NCBI GenBank assembly: GCA_018715025.1
Contig: DVMK01000060.1
Location: forward strand, 1-6,478
Source: Candidatus Caccousia avistercoris
Lineage (GTDB): Bacteria; Bacillota; Clostridia; Oscillospirales; Acutalibacteraceae
Reading direction: 5' to 3'
Length of the DNA stretch: 6,478 nucleotides
Shown here: in pieces, positions 1 through 4,919 of the stretch
Position numbering within the stretch: the first letter of the stretch is position 1
Layout: every line of letters begins with the position of its first letter
Position numbers and translations under genes: made by a program
Notes under the pieces: generated by a model
Databases searched by the model: none
What the model saw: only the letters and a program-made list of their open reading frames with translations
What the model was told of the DNA's origin: nothing

Positions 1-58
1 GGGCAGCACAATGCTGTGCGCCCTCTGCTCCATCGCCCCTGAAATGGGCATAACAAAA
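1..58. other. Left-edge stretch with inverted repeats, no gene assigned
   Basis: Bases 1-23 form a hairpin: GGGC (1-4) pairs with GCCC (20-23) and GCACA (6-10) with TGTGC (15-19), with A5 bulged and ATGC as the loop. A smaller one, GCCC/GGGC, lies near 35-49. Reading frames are open to the left edge on both strands, for example a minus-strand frame from the ATG at about 51. Nothing is long enough to recognise, so this could be the end of a gene lying outside the window or plain intergenic sequence. Confidence 0.3.
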
Positions 59-86
59 GGCCGCGGATAAAACATCGTCCGCGGCC
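59..86 (-). terminator. Rho-independent terminator, minus strand
   Basis: GGCCGCGGA (59-67) and TCCGCGGCC (78-86) form a perfect 9-bp GC-rich stem with a 10-base loop. Read on the minus strand, the stem is followed by TTTTGTTAT (58-50), the expected U-rich tail. The plus-strand side has CAAAATAA, which is not a tail. It would end leftward transcripts coming from the acetyltransferase operon or from the promoter at 291-317. Confidence 0.7.
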
Positions 87-126
87 CAAAATAAACTATC
101 TTGCCCTGTCAGTCTGCAAAAGGGTA

Positions 127-154
127 CAAAAACTAAAGGCAGCGATTTTCTGCC
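127..154 (-). terminator. Weak terminator-like hairpin
   Basis: On the minus strand GGCAG (154-150) and CTGCC (142-138) form a 5-bp stem with a 7-base loop. It is followed by a T-rich run (TTTAGTTTTTG, 137-127). It lies about 15 bases after the stop of the possible small gene at 169-261. The stem is short, so termination here may be partial, with the stronger hairpin at 59-86 as back-up. Confidence 0.35.
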
Positions 155-168
155 CTGGCCTCCCGTTT

Positions 169-261
169 TTACAACTTGACAGTCCGAAAAGGCTCCGCAC
201 AATGTTTTGTGGTATCCATTTGTACGGAGCCGAAATCAATGCAGAATTTTCCGAATAACAT
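169..261 (-). CDS. Possible small protein, 30 aa, with internal hairpin
   Basis: On the minus strand an ATG at 261 opens a 30-codon frame ending in TAA (171-169). The peptide begins MLFGKFCIDFGS and ends AEPFRTVKL. It has two Cys (residues 7 and 21), no membrane segment and no motif I recognise. Support for translation is a ribosome binding site GAGGTGA (273-267) at good spacing and a promoter just upstream (317-291). Codons 11-24 coincide with a 12-bp hairpin (191-231) followed by TTTT, so the same segment may instead be a small RNA or an attenuator whose peptide is incidental. The unit lies downstream of the short GNAT gene on the same strand and has its own promoter. A translated search for the same peptide next to unrelated genes would decide between gene and repeat. 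Function unknown. Confidence 0.4.
   Translation of the reverse strand: MLFGKFCIDFGSVQMDTTKHCAEPFRTVKL
187..231 (-). repeat. 12-bp inverted repeat followed by T-run on minus strand
   Basis: GGCTCCGCACAA (191-202) pairs with TTGTACGGAGCC (220-231) over 12 positions, with one G-T wobble, around a 17-base loop. Read leftward the second arm is followed by TTTT (190-187). This has terminator form but lies inside the small open frame, so it could be an intrinsic terminator of a roughly 100-base RNA, an attenuator, or part of a dispersed palindromic element. Confidence 0.6.
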
Positions 262-290
262 CGTGCTCACCTCACTTTGCTATTATAAAT

Positions 291-317
291 ACTATACCAT
301 GTGCCGCTGCCTGTCAA
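291..317 (-). promoter_or_regulatory. Minus-strand promoter ahead of the small gene
   Basis: Read on the minus strand there is a perfect -35 TTGACA (317-312). Candidate -10 boxes are TATAGT (296-291, spacer 15) and the overlapping TAGTAT (294-289, spacer 17). A further TATAAT lies at 287-282. The start of transcription would fall near 280, a few bases before the ribosome binding site at 273-267. It lies between the stop of the short GNAT gene (365) and the small frame. Confidence 0.55.
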
Positions 318-364
318 TGTCCGTCATGCCGGTGAAAGCCGCCCGCTTCGTCCGCGGCGCATGT

Positions 365-808
365 TCACAGTTTCTTTTGTAGGTACACCATGTCCACCAG
401 CTGCACCCCGCACTCGTAGATGGGGCGGTCGTAGTGGTCGGTGAAAAAGTTTTTGACCAGATGGTGCCTGTAAAAGCCGCAGGCCTCATAAAAGGGGATG
501 GTGGAGGGGCTGTCTCCGGTGCCCACCTGTAGCACTGCATACTGCCCCTTGTAGGTTCGGATGAGAAAGTCCACCATGGCCTTTCCGTAGCCTCTGCCCT
601 GCGCGGCGGGTGCAACGGCTATGTTCTTCAGCTCCAGAACGCCGTTTCCCTCGTCGGTCACCACACACTCCGCCTTGACGCCGTCGTCCTCCAGCACATA
701 CATGAACCCCCGCTCCAGATAGCGGTCCACCATGTCCTCCTGTTCATCCGCCAGCAGCAGTAAACTCAAGTATTGCTTTTTGTCGGTCTCCACTTTTCTG
801 ATTTCCAT
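365..808 (-). CDS. GNAT family N-acetyltransferase (short)
   Basis: A 147-residue GNAT-fold acetyltransferase that should move an acetyl group from acetyl-CoA to an amine; the substrate is unknown. The acetyl-CoA binding motif A is clear: strand LELKNIAVAP followed by QGRGYGKAM (Q70-GRGYG-K76), matching the family's Q/R-x-x-G-x-G/A loop. Motif B follows with the IPFYEACGFYRHH stretch, where the Tyr common in this fold is present. Length is typical for a single GNAT domain. Start choice: ATG at 808, nine bases after the TAA of the upstream YoaP-like gene. An in-frame GTG at 814 would add two residues. Neither has a clear Shine-Dalgarno site, which suggests translation coupled to the upstream gene. 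The two acetyltransferases form one leftward operon. The gene looks intact and ends in TGA. Confidence 0.88.
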   Translation of the reverse strand: MEIRKVETDKKQYLSLLLLADEQEDMVDRYLERGFMYVLEDDGVKAECVVTDEGNGVLELKNIAVAPAAQGRGYGKAMVDFLIRTYKGQYAVLQVGTGDSPSTIPFYEACGFYRHHLVKNFFTDHYDRPIYECGVQLVDMVYLQKKL

Positions 809-817
809 AGGCACATC

Positions 818-1567
818 TTATTGTTTCAGAAGCCGCTTCAGCGCGGCGGCATCCAGCAGATTTACCGTCACGAACTTTCCCTGATAGAATACCGCCCAGT
901 TGTTGAATACGCAGGGCAAGGCCTTGGCCTTCTCCAGAGTGTCCACCGGGATGAGGGTGCAGGGCGCCTCCAGTTCTTCGCAGGTTTTGCGCACCAGCTC
1001 CACGCTCTGGTGGATGTAGGGACACTGGGAACTGTAATAGACAGTCAGCTCCTGGTTTTCGATGGCCTGCACCTTGGCGTTCTTCCCAAAGCGGGGCTTG
1101 GTCCCGTCAAAGGAGAGGGCCAGCAGCCGGTAGCCGTCCGGGGTGACATCCACCATTTCAAATCCATATTTCTCTGCAAAAGCCTGGTCTGAGAGCCAGG
1201 CCTTTTGCTTTTCGGCACCCAGCATACACACGCCGGACTTTCCCCTGGCTCTTGCGTCGGCCAAGCAGTACTCCATCAGCTGTCTGCCGTAGCCCTTGCC
1301 CTTGAACTCCCCACTGACCCATAGGCAATAGATATAGAGATAGTTATCCCCCTCCACCGGCACCCAGGCGGTCTCCAGCGGAGCATACTCGATGAACACC
1401 ACACCCTTGGCATCCAGCTTGCGGAACACATGTCCCTCCCGGAGCCGCTCCCGGAGCCAGGCCCGTTTGGCCTCCACGCCGGGGTGGGGCTTTTTGCTGC
1501 GGATGATGCAGCACAGGTGCTCCTGATCCAGATTTTCTTCTGTCAGATTGAGAAACTGATCCTCCAT
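818..1567 (-). CDS. GNAT acetyltransferase with YoaP-like C-terminal domain
   Basis: A 249-residue protein close in layout to Bacillus subtilis YoaP, which I recall as about 250 aa. Residues 1-155 are a GNAT domain: a family-typical opening (TEENLDQEHLCC), the segment KGVVFIEYAPLETAWVPV, and the acetyl-CoA loop FKGKGYGRQLM (88-98). Residues from about 165 form the YoaP-like domain, with LTVYYSSQCPYI carrying a Cys-Pro pair (C182-P183). This recalls a thioredoxin-like fold but lacks the second Cys of a CXXC. Acetyl-CoA dependent transfer is likely; the substrate is not known. Start choice: ATG 1567, preceded by GGAGG with 8-base spacing. An upstream in-frame ATG at 1615 is excluded because it lies before the expected transcription start of the promoter at 1597-1625. 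First gene of a two-gene operon with the short GNAT. Confidence 0.88.
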   Translation of the reverse strand: MEDQFLNLTEENLDQEHLCCIIRSKKPHPGVEAKRAWLRERLREGHVFRKLDAKGVVFIEYAPLETAWVPVEGDNYLYIYCLWVSGEFKGKGYGRQLMEYCLADARARGKSGVCMLGAEKQKAWLSDQAFAEKYGFEMVDVTPDGYRLLALSFDGTKPRFGKNAKVQAIENQELTVYYSSQCPYIHQSVELVRKTCEELEAPCTLIPVDTLEKAKALPCVFNNWAVFYQGKFVTVNLLDAAALKRLLKQ

Positions 1568-1596
1568 GTCCGCTACCTCCCGGAAAATCTGCATCC

Positions 1597-1625
1597 ATGA
1601 TACCATGCCCTCCACGGCAAGACAA
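1597..1625 (-). promoter_or_regulatory. Promoter of the acetyltransferase operon
   Basis: On the minus strand, -35 TTGTCT (1625-1620), a spacer of exactly 17, and -10 TATCAT (1602-1597) with the extended -10 TGG in front. Transcription would start near 1590, about 20 bases before the start codon at 1567 and just ahead of its GGAGG site. Confidence 0.55.
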
Positions 1626-1690
1626 TCCCAGATCCCACCGGCATAAGTTTTTCTCTAAAATAAACACGACAGACAGTTGTCCCGTTCCTA

Positions 1691-1699
1691 TGATATAAT
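1691..1699 (+). promoter_or_regulatory. Extended -10 promoter ahead of a broken regulator gene
   Basis: TGATATAAT is a perfect extended -10 (TGn plus TATAAT at 1694-1699). The -35 region is poor: AGACAG at 1671-1676 is at 17-base spacing. It points rightward into the WYL-type fragment at 1731 and may now drive only a remnant. Confidence 0.5.
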
Positions 1700-1730
1700 G
1701 CAGACAGAAATGCGAAAAGCGGTGTACCCC

Positions 1731-1838
1731 ATGAAGATGGAGCGGCTCATTGGCATCCTGTCCATCCTGCTCCAGCTGGAGAGGGTCACCGCTCCGGAAA
1801 CCGGCGTTATATGCGTGGCTATCCATACCTTTGAATAG
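1731..1838 (+). pseudogene. N-terminal remnant of a WYL/HTH_11 transcriptional regulator
   Basis: From ATG 1731 the frame begins MKMERLIGILSILLQLERV followed by TAP. This matches the start of DeoR/YafY-type regulators with an N-terminal winged helix and C-terminal WYL domain, normally about 300 aa (recalled, not searched). After about residue 23 the resemblance stops, and the frame ends at TAG 1836-1838 after 35 codons. The HTH recognition helix and the whole WYL domain are absent. An in-frame ATG at 1710 would add seven residues. The promoter at 1691-1699 still sits in front. I read this as a gene whose body was deleted, with unrelated sequence joined near 1800. A short expressed peptide cannot be excluded. 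Confidence 0.55.
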
Positions 1839-2037
1839 GCCTTTGTCCGTCTGGCACTCTTCGCCCTGATGCTGCACTGGTGGGCGTGTTCCTGACGCGG
1901 AAAAGAGCATAGGACATGTTTTGGGAGCGTGCACCACGGAGCAGGAAGAGCGGTACCATCGGACAAATATGAGCACGGAAAATCGGGCAGAGTCCGTTCC
2001 TTTCCGGTATGCTGAATCCAGAAGGACGGTGTGACCA
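1839..2037 (+). other. Decayed non-coding stretch before the AraC-type gene
   Basis: No intact gene is visible. Bases 1839-1874 read as a hydrophobic segment (VRLALFALML). After a change of frame, 1874-1912 read ALVGVFLTRKRA and stop, which resembles the last membrane helix and basic tail of a lost membrane or surface protein. This is suggestive only. The AraC-type gene's ribosome binding site is AAGGA (2022-2026), 11 bases before its ATG. A weak -10, TATGCT, lies at 2008-2013 without a clear -35. Confidence 0.3.
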
Positions 2038-2895
2038 ATGGATTGGGTAACAAGCATTCATCAGGCAATCCGGTATATCGAGGAACATCTCCGGGAGGAG
2101 CTGACCATCCGGGAAATTGCGCAGCAGGCGGCCTTGTCCCCCTTCTACTTTCAGAAGGGCTTTGCCATGCTGTGCGGCATGACGGTGGGCGACTATATCC
2201 GCCAGCGCCGGCTCTCCGCCGCCGGGCTGGAGGTCCTCACGACGGACCAGAAGATCATCGACATCGCGCTGGAGTTCGGCTACGACTCGCCGGACAGCTT
2301 CACCAAGGCTTTTACCCGTTTCCATGGCCTCACACCTGCCGCACTGCGAAAAAGCGGAGGCGCGGTCCGTTCCTTTGCTCCGCTTCGGATCAAAGTGACA
2401 TTGGAAGGTGGTCAAAACATGGATTGCAAGATTATGAAAAAAGAGGCGTTTACGGTGCTCTGCCGGGCAAAAACCTTCAAGTATGAGGACGCCGTGACCC
2501 AGGTTCCCCAGTTCTGGGCAGAGCACTTCGGAACGGGCGGCGGCAAGGTAGTGTGCGGCATGTACGGCATCAACCTGGACGAGAGCATGGGCGGAAATGA
2601 GTTTGAATATCTCATCGCCGACAACTACGATCCCGCCAGGGAGATTCCGGAGGGCTTTACCACCCGCACCATCCCGGCCTACACTTGGGCGGTATTTCCC
2701 TGCACTGGCCGGATGCCCCAGGCGCTTCAGGGACTGAACCAGCAAATTTTCTCCCAGTGGTTGCCCACGAACCCCGACTATAAGATCGCTGCGGGTATCA
2801 ATGTGTAGCTGTACAGCGACGCCAGCAAGTTTGAGGGTGGAACCCAGGATCAGGACTACTACTGTGAAATCTGGATCCCGGTGGAGAAGAAGTAA
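2038..2895 (+). pseudogene. AraC family regulator with GyrI-like domain, broken by TAG at codon 257
   Basis: The full reading frame would give 285 residues. Residues 1-105 form an AraC/XylS DNA-binding domain with two helix-turn-helix units (LTIREIAQQAALSPFYFQKGF, and IIDIALEFGYDSPDSFTKAF plus TRFHGLTPAALRK). From about residue 128 there is a GyrI-like/effector-binding domain of the kind that binds small drugs and toxins (IPAYTWAVFPCTGRMPQAL). TAG at 2806-2808 ends it at 256 aa. The same frame then stays in family sequence (LYSDASKF to EIWIPVEKK) up to TAA 2893-2895. The family usually has Glu at the interrupted position, so a single GAG to TAG change is likely. The loss removes the last strand of the effector domain, so DNA binding may survive while ligand sensing is impaired. 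Only 18 bases separate it from the DUF3788 gene. Confidence 0.8.
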
Positions 2896-2913
2896 AGTAA
2901 GGAGGCGGCTACT

Positions 2914-3327
2914 GTGCCTGAGATTGTGCCAAGCGCGGAGCAGATGACAATGTTAGTGGGGAAACCCTTATATGAGATCTGGACGCAGTTATGCGCCCTG
3001 ATTGACGAAAAATATGACATGGAGCGCCTGTGGGGCAGCGGCGGGAAGGCATGAACCTATGAGTATAAATACCGCCGGGGCGGCAAAACCCTGTGCGCGC
3101 TTTATGCCAGAGAAAACTGCATCGGGTTTATGGTCATCTTAGGCAAGGACGACCGCTTAAAATTTGAGAATGATAGCGAGCATTACGCTCCGGAAGTGCA
3201 AACCATTTATGATGAAACGCCAACTTACCACGATGGGAAATGGCTGATGTTTGAACCAGCGGACACCTCATTGTTTAAGGATTTCCTTCGACTGCTGGCC
3301 ATCAAGCGGAAACCAAACCGGAAATAG
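2914..3327 (+). pseudogene. DUF3788 family protein, broken by TGA at codon 47
   Basis: GTG 2914 follows GGAGG (2901-2905) at 8-base spacing and opens a 137-residue frame to TAG 3325-3327. It is interrupted at 3052-3054 by TGA. The first part (LYEIWTQLCALIDEKYDMERLW) and the second part (TYEYKYRRGGKTLCALYARE, IGFMVILGKDDR, TYHDGKWLMFE, LLAIKRKPNRK) together match the DUF3788 family along its whole length with no frameshift. The family usually has Trp at the interrupted position, so TGG to TGA is the simple explanation. Function of the family is unknown; members often sit beside AraC/GyrI-like regulators, as here. The downstream part could restart at the ATG at 3130, giving 65 residues, but no good ribosome binding site is seen there. 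Confidence 0.78.
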
Positions 3328-3330
3328 GAG

Positions 3331-3363
3331 CAGGCCCCCGGCGAAAAGCCGGGGGCCTGTTTT
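3331..3363 (+). terminator. Strong rho-independent terminator
   Basis: CAGGCCCCCGGC (3331-3342) and GCCGGGGGCCTG (3348-3359) form a perfect 12-bp stem with a GAAAA loop, followed by TTTT (3360-3363). It starts three bases after the DUF3788 stop and ends the rightward unit. It lies between convergent genes, so the hairpin may also serve the merR gene, though the minus-strand tail is not T-rich. Confidence 0.88.
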
Positions 3364-3367
3364 AACC

Positions 3368-4126
3368 TTATTTCACCCAATGAGCCACGGCGTCCCGCAA
3401 GAAGCGGGCGCAGCCGGGTACCTGTTTGTCGTAGTAGGCGGTAAACCGCTCGTCCGCCACATAGAGCTCCGCGATCCCCCAGTGTCTGGCCGGGTCGTAC
3501 CGGTTCCCGGTGATGGTGAGCCACTGGCGGTGGAGGGCGGTGATTTCCTTGCCCTCCTCACCCTCCGGGGACAGCCCGGCCTGGACGGCAGCCTCCAGCC
3601 GCTCCTGGATCTCCCGCCCCAGATCCGTCCACTCCTGGTACTGCGCCTGGGTCAGGTTCATTGCCGCGGCGTTGGCCTCGTCCACCTCTTGGTCGCCGTA
3701 CTTGGCGCGGATCTCCTCTCCGTAAACTTCCTCATTATGGGCTACAGCCCGCTGCTTGAACGCCTCAAATTTCTGCTCGTCGCTCATGATCTCGCTCCTT
3801 TCTTCCGCTCCGATGGTGTCTTTCACCGACCGGATGAGCTGTTCCAGCCGCTCCCGCTCCGCCTCCAAAGCGGCCAGGTGGTTTCGCAGGGCAGCCAGAC
3901 GGTCAAAGGAGGGATCGTCCAGACATTCCTTGATCCGGGCCAGCTCCACCCCGAGAGCCCGGTAATAGAGAATGTCCTGCAGCCGGTCCACCTCCGCCCC
4001 GCCGTAGTAGCGGTAGCCGCTCTCCGCCACCCGGCTGGGCTTCAGCAGGCCGATCTGGTCGTACCAGCGCAGGGTACGGGTGGTCACCCCGGACAGACGC
4101 GACAGCTCCTGAATGGAATACTCCAT
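3368..4126 (-). CDS. MerR family regulator with TipAS ligand-binding domain
   Basis: A 252-residue regulator of the TipA/Mta type. Residues 2-70 are the MerR DNA-binding domain (YSIQELSRLSGVTTRTLRWYD, then GLLKPSRVAESGYRYY). Residues about 76-111 are the dimerising coiled coil (LAALRNHLAALEAERERLEQL). Residues from about 120 are a TipAS domain, which in the family binds antibiotics or other hydrophobic compounds. Landmarks there are FEAFKQRAVAHNEEVYGEE, ALHRQWL, YDPARHWGIAELYVAD and FTAYYDKQVPGCARFLRDAV. Length is typical. Start choice: ATG 4126, seven bases after an AAGGAGGG site. The in-frame ATG at 4132 sits too close to that site. Transcribed divergently from the flavin-reductase-like gene, and probably self-regulated through the promoter at 4147-4177. 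Intact, stop TAA. Confidence 0.92.
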   Translation of the reverse strand: MEYSIQELSRLSGVTTRTLRWYDQIGLLKPSRVAESGYRYYGGAEVDRLQDILYYRALGVELARIKECLDDPSFDRLAALRNHLAALEAERERLEQLIRSVKDTIGAEERSEIMSDEQKFEAFKQRAVAHNEEVYGEEIRAKYGDQEVDEANAAAMNLTQAQYQEWTDLGREIQERLEAAVQAGLSPEGEEGKEITALHRQWLTITGNRYDPARHWGIAELYVADERFTAYYDKQVPGCARFLRDAVAHWVK

Positions 4127-4146
4127 GAACATCCCTCCTTACGGAT

Positions 4147-4177
4147 ACTGTATCAGTTGACGGAGCGTCAAAGTCAA
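4147..4177 (-). promoter_or_regulatory. MerR-type promoter with dyad operator in a 19-bp spacer
   Basis: On the minus strand, -35 TTGACT (4177-4172) and -10 TACAGT (4152-4147) are 19 bases apart. This long spacing is the hallmark of MerR-activated promoters, in which the regulator untwists the DNA. The spacer contains a perfect dyad, TTGACG-CTC-CGTCAA (4171-4157). The AAGGAGGG site and the merR start follow directly. Autoregulation by the gene product is the natural reading. Confidence 0.75.
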
Positions 4178-4188
4178 GGGGAACTTTA

Positions 4189-4219
4189 AAATTGGAAGGT
4201 TCTTTCCGGCAGCCAATTT
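4189..4219. repeat. 7-bp inverted repeat in the divergent intergenic region
   Basis: AAATTGG (4189-4195) and CCAATTT (4213-4219) are perfect inverted copies separated by 17 bases. They lie between the MerR-type promoter and the -10 box of the flavin-reductase-like gene. A regulator binding site is possible; chance is not excluded in this AT-rich stretch. Confidence 0.3.
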
Positions 4220-4222
4220 CCA

Positions 4223-4251
4223 TATTCTAAAACCCAAATTCGTAGTATAAT
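4223..4251 (+). promoter_or_regulatory. Promoter of the flavin-reductase-like gene
   Basis: A perfect -10 TATAAT lies at 4246-4251, with only a weak -35 (TATTCT, 4223-4228) at 17-base spacing. The weak -35 suggests dependence on an activator. Transcription would start near 4258, followed by AGGAGG at 4277-4282. Confidence 0.5.
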
Positions 4252-4289
4252 GATAGCACATACACATGCATATACGAGGAGGCATTGCT

Positions 4290-4850
4290 ATGCGCAAGAA
4301 TTTTGGAGCCAAGCCCTGGACTTATCCTCAGCCTGTCTTTATCCTGGCCACCTACAATTAGGACGGCACCCCCGACGCCATGAACGCGGCCTTGGGCGGC
4401 ATCAGTGAGGACAAGGAGCTGAGTATGTGCATCAGCGAAGGCCATAAAACCACCGCCAATATTTTGACCCGCAAGGCCTTCACCGTCAGCATGGCCACGG
4501 CGGAGCAGATGGTGGCCTGCGACTATGTGGGCATCGAGTCCGGCAACCAGGTGTCAGACAAGGTGGCAAAGGCCGGCTGGCACACCACCAAATCGGAATT
4601 TGTGGATGCTCCTCACATCGATGAGCTTCCCATGGCGGTGGAGTGCCGCCTGGTGAGCTATAATCCGGAGAGTTGCCGTCTGGTGGGCGAGATCGTCAAT
4701 GTGAGCGCCGACGAGTCCGTACTGGACGAGAACGGCAAGATCGACCCGGACAAGCTGCGGCCCATCACCTTTGACCCCATCCACAACGCATACCGGGTGC
4801 TGGGCGAGAAGGTGGGCAACGCCTTCCAGGACGGCGCCAAGTTGAAATGA
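4290..4850 (+). pseudogene. Flavin reductase-like FMN-binding protein, broken by TAG at codon 24
   Basis: ATG 4290 follows AGGAGG (4277-4282) at 7-base spacing and opens a 186-residue frame ending in TGA 4848-4850. TAG at 4359-4361 interrupts it. Both sides read as one flavin-reductase-like (FMN-binding split-barrel) protein: NFGAKPWTYPQPVFILATYN before, then DGTPDAMNAALGGIS, ARKAFTVSMAT-type barrel sequence, KSEFVDAPHIDELPMAVECR, CRLVGEIVNVSADESVLDENG and GEKVGNAFQDG. Family members have Glu or Ala at the interrupted position, so GAG to TAG or a similar change is likely. A restart at ATG 4380 would give 156 residues lacking the first barrel strand that helps hold FMN, so activity is doubtful. 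Such proteins bind FMN and pass electrons from NAD(P)H; the partner is unknown. Divergent from the merR gene. Confidence 0.82.
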
Positions 4851-4870
4851 TCTGCTGATCTGAGACAGGA

Positions 4871-4908
4871 ATGAGGGACGGAGGCGTGGCCTCCGTCCCT
4901 CATTTTTT
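4871..4908 (+). terminator. Strong rho-independent terminator
   Basis: ATGAGGGACGGAGGC (4871-4885) and GCCTCCGTCCCTCAT (4889-4903) form a perfect 15-bp stem with a 3-base loop and a run of six Ts (4903-4908). It follows the flavin-reductase-like gene by 20 bases. It also lies just beyond the end of the convergent VWA gene, where it may act on leftward transcripts too. Confidence 0.9.
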
Positions 4909-4919
4909 CTGCCTGCGGA

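Noticed and set aside
176..203. Plus-strand promoter TTGACA (176-181) with CACAAT
   Set aside because: The -10 is poor, and no credible plus-strand gene follows; the TTGACA overlaps the end of the possible minus-strand small gene.
176..382. 68-codon plus-strand frame near the left end
   Set aside because: It has no ribosome binding site and no recognisable sequence, and it overlaps the minus-strand promoter and hairpin.
1819..2745. Long minus-strand open frame of 308 codons opposite the AraC-type gene
   Set aside because: It is the mirror of a GC-rich coding region; the plus-strand frame has clear AraC and GyrI-like domains, while the minus frame has low-complexity, family-less sequence.
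3052..3054. Selenocysteine at the DUF3788 TGA
   Set aside because: The family has Trp, not Cys, at this position, and I see no convincing SECIS-type hairpin immediately after the codon.
3251..4189. 312-codon plus-strand frame opposite the merR gene, and similar long frames opposite the VWA and YbaK-type genes
   Set aside because: They have no recognisable domains or ribosome binding sites and lie fully antisense to genes with strong family signatures.
2806..4361. Stop-codon reassignment (TAG as Glu, TGA as Trp) as an alternative genetic code
   Set aside because: Five intact minus-strand genes have no internal stops and end in TGA, TAA, TAA, TGA and TAG at family-typical positions, so all three codons work as stops here. 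Gene decay is simpler.
4359..4361. Pyrrolysine insertion at TAG
   Set aside because: The flavin-reductase family is not known to use it, no pyl genes are in view, and TAG is a normal stop in the neighbouring YbaK-type gene.
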